Assembly (NCBI GenBank): GCA_002007465.1
Contig: LNAC01000860.1
Coordinates: forward strand, 528,995 to 592,994
Reading direction: 5' to 3'
Origin: Ailurus styani
Lineage: Eukaryota > Chordata > Mammalia > Carnivora > Ailuridae
DNA: 64,000 nt
In this document: positions 11,557 to 22,582 of the stretch, piece after piece
How the letters are laid out: the number at the start of each line of letters is the position of its first letter
Position numbering within the stretch: position 1 is the stretch's first letter
Translations under genes and position numbers: made by a program
The notes under the pieces: generated by a model
What the model was told of the DNA's origin: nothing
The model's input: only the letters and a program-made list of their open reading frames with translations
The model's database searches: none

Positions 11557-12679
11557 AACAAACAGGGATTCCAAAGTGCTATTTCACATTTATGTTATCT
11601 AATCATTATATCACATTATTAATAACCCAACATTCCTTATCAAGTACTTACATTGAGCCCCTAATACTTTTACTGATGACACTATAGCAAGGAGCAAAGA
11701 ACAAAATCCAGCATGACATGGAGTACTAGAGGGAATACAAGTGAGAAACACCTGAGGTTCAAGTTCTTGCTTTCCAATCCTGGGCAGAGTAACCTTGAAC
11801 AGGTATCACCCTCACTCCATGGCTTATGTAAAAAATAAGGGATACTTGCTTCTCAATTTATTGTCAGCTCTAATGTGTTGATGGATCTCCGTGTTATTCA
11901 TCTAGCTTTGAAGAAATGAATTTAGCTTCAAAGAGACCACTGCTTTGATTTGAAAGTTATTTCTCGGTAAAGATGCCCAGTCTAGAGGTGAATGGGTCTT
12001 AGCATAAGGTGTCTCTGTGCAGAGGAAGGGGCTCCTTTGGTAATTACTCTGTCCAAAGGGACATCTATCCAAGGTTCAGTTTTATCTACGACTTCAAATT
12101 TGGTAAAAAAGGCAACATCTTGAAAGGTATTTCCAGGGATTGCACCAAAAATTCCTTTGGTCAAAACAAAAACAAGTTATTTTGAAAGGGGTCATGGACA
12201 CACACTATTAGATCCATGGGATATAGATGTAGACATAGGTTTACCAGGGAAAAGGTTAGAGGTAGAGATTCAATAAAGCACAAACAACCTCCGAGCTCCC
12301 CTGAACCCATAGAAAACTACTCTTAGGTGAGGCATAATTTGAATAAAAGAGTGTTTTGTCCAGTGCTCTAGCAGAGAGGGCCACCCCTGCCCCTCAATGC
12401 TCTGTATATTTGTAGGGTCAGGTGTCTGGGAAATATTTATCTAGGCAACTTTGTAACAATGGAGAAATAATCTGGGGCTCATTAACTACTAACTGCCTTT
12501 TTTTTCCCTTTTAGCTAACTCAGGCCTGCTGAGCTGGCTTTCTGCAAGATACCAAAAAAGGGCAGAAATGAAGACCATCCAGATTTGGCTTTCCTCACAA
12601 GTCAAAAAAAGTCTCAAAGATGCTAATTAAATCTCCACCAAAGAGTCTTTCTGACTTACATCATCTTCATCAAGGTTTC
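11557..12679. other. Unassigned unique DNA
   Basis: No gene or clear repeat seen. Moderately AT-rich. Confidence 0.5.
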
Positions 12680-12785
12680 TTTTGATGACACCAAGCATTG
12701 ACCGTCTATGATTTATAGATATGTTACCTCATTCAATCCTTTCAATAATCCTTCATGATAGGAACTATCAGGTAATAAGAAACTA
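12680..12785 (-). mobile_element. Probable MIR fragment
   Basis: TTACCTCATTCAATCCTTTC and ATAATCCTTCATGATAGGAA resemble the reversed MIR 3' half only. Confidence 0.45.
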
Positions 12786-12794
12786 GAAAAAAAA

Positions 12795-13477
12795 CAACAA
12801 CACTAATTCAAAAAGATACGTGCACCTTTATCCTCATTGCAGCATTATTTACAATAGCCAAGATATGGAAGCAACCTAAGTGTCCACTGATAGACGAATG
12901 GATAAAGAAGGTGTAGTATATAAATATATGTATGTAATGTACCTATGTATAATGTACATACAGACGGAGAGATATATTTATAGTTACACTGAACTATTAG
13001 TCAGCCATAAAAAAATTAGTGAAATCTTGCCATTTCCAGCAAAATGATGAACCTAGAGGGTTATTATTATTATTATATAATAAGTTAGAGAAAAGCAAAT
13101 ATTTTATGATTTGACTTATATGTGGAATCTGAAAAATAAAACAAATGAACAAACAAAACAAAAGAGAAACTGATTCACAAATAGAGAGGCCAAACTGTTG
13201 GTTGCCATAGTGAAGGAGAGTGGGGGAGAAGGAGGGCAAAATAGGTAAAGCAAATTAAGAAGTACAAAAAGTTCCAGTTATAAAGTAAATAAGTCACTGG
13301 GCATAGAAAGTATAGCATAAGGAATATAGTGAGTGATATTTTAATAACTTTGTATGGTGACAGTAACTAGGACTTACCACGGTGATCATTTCATAATGTA
13401 TATAAATTTTGAATCACTATGTTGTACATCGGAAACTTATGTACTATTGTATGTCAACTATACTTCAATAAAAAAAG
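12795..13477 (+). mobile_element. Old L1, ORF2 end plus 3' UTR
   Basis: GCAGCATTATTTACAATAGC, CAACCTAAGTGTCCACTGAT, ATATGTGGAATCTGAAAAAT, then 3' UTR (GTTGTACATCGGAAACTTAT, CTATACTTCAATAAAAAAAG). Typical of an eutherian L1M-type 3' end. The ORF2 part is broken. Confidence 0.9.
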
Positions 13478-13959
13478 AAGAGAAGACCCATATGACCATT
13501 GGCCTAAAAGTCCTCAGCAAACAAAAATGCCCAGTAAAATTGTTCCTTCCTTCTTCCAAAAGAAAAAAATAAAGAAAAGAAAAGAAACAAAATACAACTA
13601 AGATTTAATGAGACTCCGTTAAGGATCTTTCCCAAAGCCTCACAGCTGGTGAGCTGGCTTTGCTGCCAAGAAGAAACCATGGCTTTAATTCCTCTGTTCC
13701 ATGAGTTTAGTCCTTTACAATGAGTTACATCAGAAATAAATTACAGTTACTTATTATGTCAGGTATACATTTATATTATATCATTAGATCATTATAATGA
13801 CATATATCAGTAATAGTAGAGTGTCAGGGTACATTATAATACTTTATCAGATAAAAGCGGATTATATTTGAGATAATGCTACACTAATTAATTGATTTAA
13901 GACATTTTTAAAAATCTGCATCATCAAATTGGTGGTGTTTAAATTTTTATGTACATAGG
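13478..13959. other. Unassigned AT-rich DNA
   Basis: A-rich run after the L1 tail, then unique sequence. No gene signal. Confidence 0.5.
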
Positions 13960-14120
13960 AGCCCCCATGAAAATGCAAATTGCAGGGTCCTAGAGTCAAG
14001 GAGTTCTTGGAGACACCTAGAAATATGCATTTCTGTAAGATTCTCAAGTGATTCTTGTCTTATTCCATCTTATGGGGATGGATCTCAATCCACACTTTGA
14101 GAGAGCCCGGGTCTAGAGTC
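13960..14120 (+). mobile_element. MER5A-like hAT element
   Basis: GAAAATGCAAATTGCAGGGT, ATGCATTTCTGTAAGATTCT and CACACTTTGAGAGAGCCCGG follow the order of MER5A, a short nonautonomous hAT element. Confidence 0.65.
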
Positions 14121-14329
14121 TGGGGATAATATTTGCAATACACAGTCACTCCAATGCAATCCCTGCTATCATCCTATTAAAAATAAAATTGAGCATTTGA
14201 TACATAACCATGATTATCACCTTGTCTCTATGACAATTTTAGATTCAACCTACACTGTTTTGATTCACAGTGGCTTCAATGTTTATAAATAAGAGATGAT
14301 TACATACACTCAACATAATAATACAGGCA

Positions 14330-14490
14330 AATAGTAAAGCACCTGTTATGTGCAAGGCACTTTTATACATTATAACATTAACCCTGTGGTCCCTATGAAT
14401 TAGGGAATTGAGGTTCCAAAAGGTTAAGAAATGGCCCCACATCATATAGGTCATAAGTGCCCAACCCAAGACTTAGATACTAATTCAACT
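14330..14490 (-). mobile_element. MIR SINE
   Basis: CACCTGTTATGTGCAAGGCA, ATTGAGGTTCCAAAAGGTTA and CCCAACCCAAGACTTAGATA are reversed MIR. Confidence 0.82.
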
Positions 14491-14886
14491 AATTGAAGAG
14501 CCAATATTGCTTTCCCTAAGTCACACCTTGTCCCCAACACACTGCTCAGACCTGTTGAGATGCTCTATGACTTTTAACAGATAATTCAAATCTAAAGTCC
14601 TTAAAGATGGAATCTGAAAGTAAAAATATTGGGATCATCTTGCAGTAACTCCACTTCCAACCAAACACACATTTGGCTCCTCTTTATTTAGAAACAGGAA
14701 ATCCCCCCATTTTGGACTGAGCAATCGTGTGACCATCTCAGACCATCTCAAACTACATCACCAACAGTGGCCACCACCACAATACAGGAAACAAAAAAGA
14801 AAAAGAAGAAAGAAAAGGAGAAGCAGAAGGAAAAGGAGAAAGCCATAAGGTGTTTAGATTAATGGATCAAAATGTGCCTTCAGATT
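14491..14886. other. Unassigned DNA with purine tract
   Basis: A GA-rich tract (AAAGAAAAAGAAGAAAGAAA and similar) spans 14789-14845. Otherwise nothing recognised. Confidence 0.55.
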
Positions 14887-15325
14887 TTTTTTTTTTTTAG
14901 TTTTCTTAAAATTTTTTAATGGCCAGTGGGTAGGAATGTGCTCTATTTAGCGAAGCATATCTTATAAAGTAAGTGTAGGCACCATCTCGGTCCCCCTGCT
15001 CCTTGGTCATTTTTCCTTCCCATTCCTGCGGGGGTGGTTTTCTGAGAACTGCTAATTTATTGAAGATGCTCAAGAGGACAGGACCTATGCCAATGACTAA
15101 CACTTTTTCAAATACAGTCAAGGGTGGATGAGAGGGCTTCTCTGGTTGTATTCCATTTCCTACAGCCTCCCACTCTCTGCAAACTCTTTGTAGAAGCAGG
15201 CTTCATGCTCCAGGAGAGACAGTCCATGTTGGAGGGCTGGGCACAGCACCAGAAAAGCTGCTTCACTCGCCTCTGACTCAGATACTTCCTGCCCAGGCTG
15301 GAATCAGACGTTGCCAAGACAGCTG
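14887..15325 (-). other. Possible retroposed fragment with T-rich end
   Basis: A T14 run at 14887-14900 could be the A-tail of a minus-strand insertion. Upstream of it on that strand is an open stretch (15121 to 14906) containing the string KPPPQEWEGKMTKEQ, with only a non-ATG start, and an 80-codon frame at 15350-15108. A pyrimidine-rich CACAG precedes 15323. I do not recognise a parent gene and saw no target duplication. Chance is quite possible. Confidence 0.2.
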
Positions 15326-16039
15326 TGAAAAAAAATAAAGAAAACCCCAACCTTTCAAAAGTAAACTTCTACTATTTAAATGAGAGTTAATCAAGTAGTT
15401 GAGTTTGGACAAAGACTGAGGTTCCTGTGTAGTAAAAGCAACTTGATTGCTCAATACCACCAGCAACTTGATTCTCAATGCCAGAGCCCCTGGAGGCGAA
15501 AACCGCTGCTCTGGATGGGTGGGTCTGAAAACCGGCTGGGGCTTAGTTACAATCGGGCCCTGCAGATGTTCCTGGGGGTTCCACCTGGTTGACAACACCA
15601 AAACAGCCAGGAGGAGGTGGAGGGAAATCCGAAATGCATTTCATTTCCTTTCCTAATTTTAAACCAGTAAATAGCCAATCTTGACTGTTTATTATTTGTG
15701 CTGATGATAGAGGCACTGCGTGATTATAATAGAAAAGTGGAAAATTTCATAAAGTTTTCATGGAAAAAAACCATCCAGAGTTTTACCATCCAGAAATAAC
15801 TACTATAAAAAAATTAATGTACTCTAATCCAGATGAGAAAACATACTCTTGTTCCCTATTACGTATGTGTATGTATATATGCATGTACATATATTATTTT
15901 TATACAATATAAGGGACCTCGTATCATCTTTTAATTTTCCACTTTATATTAGGTTATTAATTTTTTTAATCAAAAATTACCTTTTAAAGATCTGATTTCT
16001 TTAATTTTCTCTCAAGTTACTTCCCTATATAATAATAAT
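15326..16039. other. Unassigned DNA, partly ancient-repeat-like
   Basis: 15700-15960 (AACCATCCAGAGTTTTACCA, ATATGCATGTACATATATTA, TTTTAATTTTCCACTTTATA) has the look of a very old interspersed repeat that I cannot name. The rest is unique. Confidence 0.45.
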
Positions 16040-16165
16040 TAACTCTGAGTGCTCACAAAATATGCTCTGTGGGTGTGCCCTCACTGAATATGGCAAGTCT
16101 TAATTTAAAAATATGGAGAAACTGAGGCACAGAGAAGGTGAGATGACTTGCCTAATGTCACATGG
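16040..16165 (-). mobile_element. MIR SINE fragment
   Basis: GGAGAAACTGAGGCACAGAG, then TGACTTGCCTAATGTCACAT, is reversed MIR core. Confidence 0.85.
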
Positions 16166-16244
16166 CTGGGAAGACAGAGTATCCTCCACTCTGCAAGATC
16201 TTCTGCTAGTTATTGAGAAAATACAAATTTCAAGGAGACACAGT

Positions 16245-16411
16245 TCTGACTCATTCATTTCTTTATTGAAGAACTATATGCAGAGTGCCAAATGTGGGAA
16301 CAGTTTGACATGCTAGAGATAGAACAAGAACAAAATGGAAGAGATCCTGGTTGCGTGAGGCTTACGTGCTCATTGGGCAGACAGAAATTAAAGGTAAGCA
16401 AGTGAAAATAC
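16245..16411 (-). mobile_element. L2 LINE 3' end, first part
   Basis: TCATTCATTTCTTTATTGAA, AGAGTGCCAAATGTGGG, GAACAAGAACAAAATGGAAG and GTGAGGCTTACGTGCTC follow reversed L2. A Tigger-like element interrupts it. Confidence 0.7.
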
Positions 16412-16868
16412 AGTAGTCCCCCCTTATCCACAGAAAATGCATCCCAAGATCCCCAACTGTTGCCCAAAACCACAGAGGCAAATCATATATATGCTATGTG
16501 CATTCTTATACATAGCACCTACAATAAAGTTTAATTTATAAATTAGGTATAGTAAGAGATTAACAATAACCAATAATAAAATAGAATAATGGTAACTATG
16601 TACTACAATAAAATTGTGTTACTGTGGTCTCTCGCTCTCTCAAAATATTTTCTTATACTGTTCTCGCTCCTCTTGTGATGACGTGAGATAATAAAATGCT
16701 CTGTGGTGAGAGGAAGGGAGGTGAGTGAGCACCGTGCTGTAGCATTCGGCCACTAATGACCTGCTGACAGTATGTTAGAGGAAGGACCATCTGTTTCCAG
16801 AATCACAGTTGACCATGGGTTACTGAAAACATGGAAAGCAAAATCACAGGTAAAGAGATATTACTCCA
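16412..16868 (+). mobile_element. Tigger-like (MER44-type) DNA transposon
   Basis: Opens with CAGTAGTCCCCCCTTATCCA and closes with GGTAAAGAGATATTACTC, a decayed inverted match. Internal AAAGTTTAATTTATAAATTA, TAAGAGATTAACAATAACCA and CTTGTGATGACGTGAGATAA fit a TcMar-Tigger nonautonomous family. It is inserted into an L2 that resumes after it. Confidence 0.85.
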
Positions 16869-17000
16869 CACTGTGATGTCAGGTAGTGACTAGGGCTATG
16901 GAGACACAGCAGGGGAAGGGAAAGTGTTTGAGCGTGAGTGGCATTTGAACAGAGATCTGGAAGAAGGGCATGCAGATATCTAGAAAAGAGCGTTATGTAG
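16869..17000 (-). mobile_element. L2 LINE, second part after Tigger insertion
   Basis: GGCATTTGAACAGAGATCTG, GAAGAAGGGCATGCAGATAT and CTAGAAAAGAGCGTT match reversed L2 3' UTR. Confidence 0.7.
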
Positions 17001-17880
17001 TATGTTACAATCTAGAGAGGGATACAGATGCAAACATACATTAATCATGCCTATAGGAAAAAGGATAAGAGTGAGAACATGGAGGCAAGAACATACCTAT
17101 GACCTGGGAAGAGCAAGCCATCAAGCAGGGCAGGGGGGAAAACTGAGAGTTCAGGTATGGTGGAGGAAACATGGCAGAAGGACAGTGGGAATCACGTGAT
17201 GATGAACTCAACTGTCAGAGACTGTCTTCATGCAGGAAGAAGCTGGTCTACAGTCTCTTCCATCTCTAGAATTCTGGGATCAACTTGTTCCTAAGTGTTT
17301 TGACTGATCCCAGTTAGAAACTTCATAAATCAGAAGTCTTGATTATCAGGAATCCATCGACAGAAGGCTTTGAAGATCACCAGCCTGAAGAAACACAAAG
17401 TAATAGAAGTTTTCTCCCGGGTTGTTGAAGGAACCCCAAGAGTGGCTCAGAGTGTCCCTCCTGCCTCTTGCTCCATGACCCCCCTGGGTCACACAGCTTC
17501 TCCTTCACACCTGACTCTTTTATGTCTGATCTCCTTTAAAGTGGCTGCATTCTTATCCTGAGGGTTCCCTACCTTGGAAAACATCATCTTCTTTGGCTAT
17601 GTACTTTTCAAGATGAGCTATTCTTGCCAAAAAGATTTTTGTTTTCTTCCCCTGAGGGTGGGGGGAATGATTATTTGCCCATTCTTCACATTCCCAGACC
17701 CTTCTGCTCACCACTTTATATCTGAAACATCCAGCCTCTAAGGGACCTTGTCCTTGAGATGGTGAGTGTAATTTTTCTGTAGCCACCTCAGGTTCCCTCT
17801 CCCTATAAGTTGAAATTGAGAGGATAAGCCATCCTGAGCACCTGGCCGACAAGCTGAATGAGCATTCTCTCTTTGATTTA

Positions 17881-17922
17881 TTCTAGAAAGGTTGCTGAAA
17901 TGTTTCTAGAAAGGTTCTAGAA
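17881..17922. promoter_or_regulatory. Cluster of three TTCTAGAA palindromes
   Basis: TTCTAGAA occurs at 17881-17888, 17904-17911 and 17915-17922. Each is an inverted pair of the nGAAn unit recognised by heat-shock factors. The last two are separated by AGG, one base off ideal HSE spacing. No promoter or transcript is visible nearby, so function is speculative. Confidence 0.25.
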
Positions 17923-18315
17923 AGGTACTTTATGTCTCCAGCTCTTGATGGAAGACTCTGAAATACTACCCCAATAATTCTTTCCATCTTAATCTAAACA
18001 TCTTAACATTAAAAATGTATCTCTACATTATCATATTTATTTTTATTTCTTTTTTAAAATTTTTGATATCAAAATTTAAAATTTAAAACTTAAAAATTTT
18101 CTTATGTATATGGTAATAACATGAGAAAATCCAAAGGTGTGAAAATTTTAAAAAAATAGTAATCTCCTATACTCTCTTGTCTTCTGAACCAAGTGCACTG
18201 AGCTTGGTTTCACTGAGCAACCAAGTCATTGCTCTGACTTCCAAAGGTCTCATGCAAGCCTCAGAAAACACAGAGCTAGAGGGATGGCAGGTCCTTCCAG
18301 CACAGCTGGTTACTC

Positions 18316-18352
18316 CTCCTCCCCCCCCCCTCCCCCCCCCCCCCCCCCTCCA
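18316..18352. repeat. Poly-C tract
   Basis: Nearly uninterrupted C run with two T breaks. It creates artefactual Pro-rich and Gly-rich frames on the two strands. Confidence 0.95.
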
Positions 18353-18569
18353 CCGACCCCTGCCCCAGAGGAAGGTAAGATGATTCTCCCAAGGTCGGCT
18401 GAGAAGCTGATGGGACTGCTGAGCTTGGAATTGGCAGGGGAGGGGATCAGCAGCACCCAGTACCTGGTATGTTCTGTCCTTAAAACTGTACCTGGTGCCT
18501 GGTAACAGGTAGTATCAGTTCTCATCCATAGTTGGCAAAGTGTGGTTTGCAGCTGCCTGCAGGTGTTAC

Positions 18570-18740
18570 CCCACTGAATTCCTGCACCAAGTCTATGAAA
18601 TCAGTCCTCTTAGCTTCATTTGACAGGTGAGGAAATTGTGCCACGAAGTCATGATGGAACTCGTCCAGAGTCACACCGAACGGAGGAGGCAGGATCCAAG
18701 TGGAGACTGTCCAACGTCTGAGCCACTGCTTTTATCGGCT
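18570..18740 (-). mobile_element. MIR SINE
   Basis: TTCATTTGACAGGTGAGGAA, CCAGAGTCACACCGAACGGA and ACGTCTGAGCCACTGCTTTT are reversed MIR through its 5' end. Confidence 0.78.
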
Positions 18741-18783
18741 CCCATGCCACTTAGTAAATATTTGTGCAAGAATAAATGAACGA

Positions 18784-18987
18784 GGGCGCCTGGGTGGCTC
18801 AGTGGGTTAAAGCCTCTGCTTTCGGCTCAGGTCATGATCTCAGCGTCCTGGAATCGAGGCCCGCATCGGGCTCTCTGCTCAGCGGGGAGCCTGCTTCCTC
18901 CTCTCCTCGTCTCTCTGCCTGCCTCTCTGCCTACTTGTGATCTCTCTCTCTGTGTCAAATAAATAAATAAATCTTTAAAAAAAAAAA
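18784..18987 (+). mobile_element. Young mustelid-type Can-SINE
   Basis: Near-consensus from GGGCGCCTGGGTGGCTCAGT to an A-rich tail. The perfect 16-bp duplication AAGAATAAATGAACGA flanks it at 18768-18783 and 18988-19003. Confidence 0.98.
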
Positions 18988-19044
18988 AAGAATAAATGAA
19001 CGAACGGGACTTGAAATGGCCAGACATGGGAAGAAAAGGTGCTT

Positions 19045-19400
19045 CTCTCCCATTTGGAGAAATGCAAATCAAAACCAAGATAGATAATATTTTAATTAAC
19101 AAGATTTTACTAACCAAAAACATCGGATGCTGTTGGGAATATAAGTCCACTGAGGATTGTCATATATTTCTGATAAGAATATAATTTGCCACTATTCTAT
19201 TTAGATATATAATATCTATCAAATTAAAAATGTATATAGGTCAAAAGATACAATGTACAGTGTCAAAAGTCAAGAGCGAGACTAAGAAGAAATATTCACC
19301 ACACCGTTATATAATAATGTAAACTTCATTAATGTGTAATATTTCTGAAGAGCACCAAGAAAGTAATGTATGTATTGTAGTATACAATACAGGTATTATT
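19045..19400 (+). mobile_element. Decayed L1 ORF2 fragment
   Basis: GGAGAAATGCAAATCAAAAC is the L1 ORF2 hallmark, and GATGCTGTTGGGAATATAAG follows at about the expected distance. Beyond 19200 the match becomes doubtful. Confidence 0.5.
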
Positions 19401-20078
19401 GGAGTGTAATGTATTTAGGGGCGGTGGTTCTTCACCGACTGGGAGCCAGCCCGAAGGAAGAAGCAAGAGTCATTTGATTTGTTCATCTCTATTCCACTGT
19501 TTGCTACGTACGTTTTAATGTTTATGTAATCATGTGTATTTACAACTTCCTTTGTGAGTCCTGGTTTTCCATCTTCCTTAACAAAATATTTTTCACCCAA
19601 TCTTTGACCATATTACTTAAATTTCCCTCTACTGTAGTATCATTCTTCCCTCAGAAAGGCTGGTTCTCAGACCTTCACTCTCAAACTGGAATCTCCACCA
19701 TTTGCTTGCTCTTCAAGTGTCAAGATTTTCAACCATGCCTCCCGCTTCCATAGGACTCCAGCCCACAGAGAGCAGGTCATGAGGCCAAATTTCCTGTTGG
19801 TTCTGTTTCTCTGAAAACCCTAATGCAATAATGTTCCAAATTCCCCAGAATATATCAGAGCTTTTCAAAGTCCCCTATGGACATCTCTCAGACCCCATTA
19901 TTTCTTTTTAAGTTTCCAGTCAGACTCTTGATAGCTTTTACCAATAGTTCTCTTCTGACAGCCACAGGGGACAAGTGCCATGGTTGCTTTCAGCCAAAGA
20001 GCCACAAATAGGGCTCTTCACATGGAGCCTCTGTGTTGGGTCAATTAAAGATAAGTTCTATATATTAAGCTTTTTGGT
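19401..20078. other. Unassigned unique DNA
   Basis: Nothing recognised. A 73-codon plus frame (19532-19753) is unremarkable. Confidence 0.5.
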
Positions 20079-20272
20079 TTTTTTTTTTAAGATTTTTTTA
20101 AAATTTATTTGTCAGAGAAAAAGAGAGAGTACAAGCAGGTGGAATAGCAGGCAGATGGAGAAGCAGGCTCCCTGCTAAGCAAGGAGCTCTTTGTGGGACT
20201 CAATCCCAGGACTCTGGGATTATGACCTTAGTCGAAGGCAGATGGTTAACCAACAGAACTACCCGGACACCC
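20079..20272 (-). mobile_element. Can-SINE
   Basis: Reversed SINE: T-rich tail, AGAAGCAGGCTCCCTGCTAA, CAATCCCAGGACTCTGGGAT and a head ending CTACCCGGACACCCT. Divergent head. Confidence 0.92.
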
Positions 20273-20339
20273 TTGTTAAGATTTTCTTTGCGGAGACTTT
20301 CAAGAGTAAATTTTGTAGATGTCTCTGGAAATACAATTG

Positions 20340-20920
20340 TACAGTTTGGTTTACAAATACAACCTCATTGTATTAGTCAAAGACTATATACTGACTATAT
20401 AACCTATAAACTTCCCATTTACTTCATAGTATAAGTATTTATTTGTCTTTTAGGAGATTGTTCTTTATGTTCAGTACATAAATATTTTTGATTTTTAAAA
20501 AACTTTTAGAGATTTTGTTTATTTATTTGAGAGAGAGAGAGAGAATGAGTGGGATGGAGGGGCAGAGGGAGAGAGAGAAGCAGACTCCCCACTGAGCAAG
20601 GAGCCCAACATGGGGCTTGATCCCAGGACCACGACATGACAGGATCACGACATGAACCAAAGGCAGATGCTTAACTGACTGAGCCACCCAGGTGCCCCCA
20701 TAAATATTTTTAAATTTTCTATTTTCTTGGGACATTTTCTTTCACAAGATATATCCCATTTTTGTGCTTCTGCATCTAACATACATCTAATACTACTATG
20801 GCCACTCTTGCTTTTCTTAACTATATGGCTAGGTACATATTTGCCAATTTTTTATTTCTAATCTTTATCTTGTTTGTGCCTTTCTCTTGCCATGGTTTTA
20901 ATCTATTTTGCTGGTAGAAT
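20340..20920 (-). mobile_element. Old L1 fragment interrupted by a SINE
   Basis: On the plus strand, TTTCACAAGATATATCCCAT, GGCCACTCTTGCTTTTC and the T-rich flanks resemble antisense L1 (HAL1 or L1M-like). A Can-SINE splits it at 20490-20698. Family assignment is weak. Confidence 0.4.
20490..20698 (-). mobile_element. Can-SINE with 13-bp target duplication
   Basis: Reversed SINE flanked by CATAAATATTTTT at 20477-20489 and 20699-20711. The body carries an internal duplication: ACGACATGA occurs twice about 18 bp apart, near 20631 and 20649. Confidence 0.95.
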
Positions 20921-21321
20921 TGTAGTTCTTTATTTATCTTGTTTTCAACAATTTCATCAGAGATGCATGTTCAATAAAAACAACAAAACTTTAGGTACCT
21001 ATAAGGCACCAAAAAAAAAAAAATCAAGTCCTAGATTTGTTATCTCAAGATGTTTATGTAAATTATACCCTACTGCTAATTTAAGATAATCTTGATTAGA
21101 AATGGATTGCAAATCCAAGAAGTTAGGGCCTCCAAAAGAATAGGGCAGCTGGAAAGCCTTATATAAATGGAAAGAAGATACTACAAATCAGTTTCTTTCT
21201 CAGTTTGGCTGGTTTATTTAAGGGCTAAAAAGATAGTTATTGGAAATGCTATGTATGGCTTCATACTCATTATTTTACTAAGATTATTTCATAAGAAAAG
21301 GTGACAATACATGGCAATTAC
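20921..21321. other. Unassigned unique DNA
   Basis: Nothing recognised. Confidence 0.5.
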
Positions 21322-21480
21322 ACACACCAGTACCTGGTATATTCAATATTCAATAAATGTTAGCCAATTGTATTATTATTAATAATAATTTATGAGAGGA
21401 TCCTGTGAAGAAGTTGTTCTTATTCCCTGTGAAGAGGTTAAGTGACTGGACCAAATTCATTTGGTTAGTAACGGAAGAAT
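21322..21480. mobile_element. Two MIR remnants in opposite orientation
   Basis: 21322-21370 (GTACCTGGTATATTCAATAT, CAATAAATGTTAGCC) resembles the MIR 3' end on plus. 21400-21480 (GAAGAGGTTAAGTGACTGGA, AATTCAAACCTC) resembles reversed MIR core. Confidence 0.5.
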
Positions 21481-22402
21481 AATTCAAACCTCTCCCCTGT
21501 ATTCTAAACCCAATTTTTTTTCTATCCTTTGGGGGAAAAAAAAAAAAACCCAAATGTAAAATGTTGAAAAGTAACTGAGGTCCATTTTGCAACATAATTA
21601 CTACAATTGCTAGAGAATCCTCAAATACAAAGAAAATACTTCTGATTTCTTTTTATTTTTTTAGAATGAGTCTATACAAGCCTTATTCACTCCTCTAACC
21701 CTGAGTGTAAGTTGACCGATTTACAATGGTCATGATGGATTTTTTGTGCTGTACGTTGCATTCTGAGAACCTGCAGACTGTTGTAATAATGAACTCTGCC
21801 CAGAGGAAGAAACATCACTGTGAGAGTAAACATAACATTCCTGGGAGGGCAGCTGCTATTTTCCCCACTTCCAGGAGCCTCCCTGCTCTTCTAGAACTAT
21901 CCTGGGAGATGCTTCTCCAAAAAACCAACTCACTTGCTAATCTTCTATAAATCCTTCCTTGGGATCTCAAGGTCACATTGACTTTGATCCTTTCTCATCC
22001 TCCAAAAGCCTTTCTCATCTGCACAGCACAGATTTGAACTGCTTTCCAAAACGTTCTGTTATATCCCCTCCAAGTGTACCCTTCCCCTTATTCCCCACCC
22101 CCAGCCTGGTCTAATTTCTTTCTACCTTCCACAAAGCCTGATTTCATCTCCTTTATTCTGTAAGAACTTTTCCAAGTCTCCCAGTCCACATCAAATTCTG
22201 AAGTGTGAACAAGTCATATTATATTTTGAACAAGTCATGTGATATTTATATTATATTCTTTGACCCCAAAGAGAGTGTAATCTCCTTTATAAACAGGACT
22301 TGTCATATATACTTTATCATTCCACGGCAATTACTATAGCTCCAGACATGGGAGTAGTTACCAAAACTAAATTTCTCAAGTTAAGAAAATAATTTTTATT
22401 TT
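21481..22402. other. Unassigned DNA, L2-like toward the end
   Basis: 22120-22350 has a C/T-rich L2-3'UTR flavour (TCTGTAAGAACTTTTCC, CCAAAGAGAGTGTAATCTCC), too decayed to call firmly. No gene. Confidence 0.4.
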
Positions 22403-22553
22403 AATTTTTTAAAAGATTTTATTTATTTACTTGACAGAGAGAGAGACGGCAAGTGGGAGTGGGAGGGGAGAAGCAGGCTTCCCGCTAAGCAGGGAGCCCA
22501 ATGCAGGGCTTGATCCCAGGACCCTGGTAATGACTGAGCCACCCAGGTGCCCC
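22403..22553 (-). mobile_element. Internally deleted Can-SINE
   Basis: Reversed SINE with T-rich tail and GAAGCAGGCTTCCCGCTAAG. It then jumps from GACCCTGG straight to TAATGACTGAGCCACC, losing about 40 bp between the B-box area and the head. Its 5' end was copied to 23570-23632. Confidence 0.93.
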
Positions 22554-22582
22554 AAGAAAATCAGTTTTAAAAGCACTTGGTA

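Larger units (their letters stand above)
17001..18569. other. Unassigned unique DNA
   Basis: Holds three TTCTAGAA boxes (17881-17922), an AT-rich stretch (18020-18110) and a poly-C run (18316-18352). The 99-codon minus frame at 17553-17852 is unrecognised. Confidence 0.5.

Noticed and set aside
18177..18525. Proline-rich and glycine-rich open frames on opposite strands
   Set aside because: Both are translations of the poly-C tract at 18316-18352.
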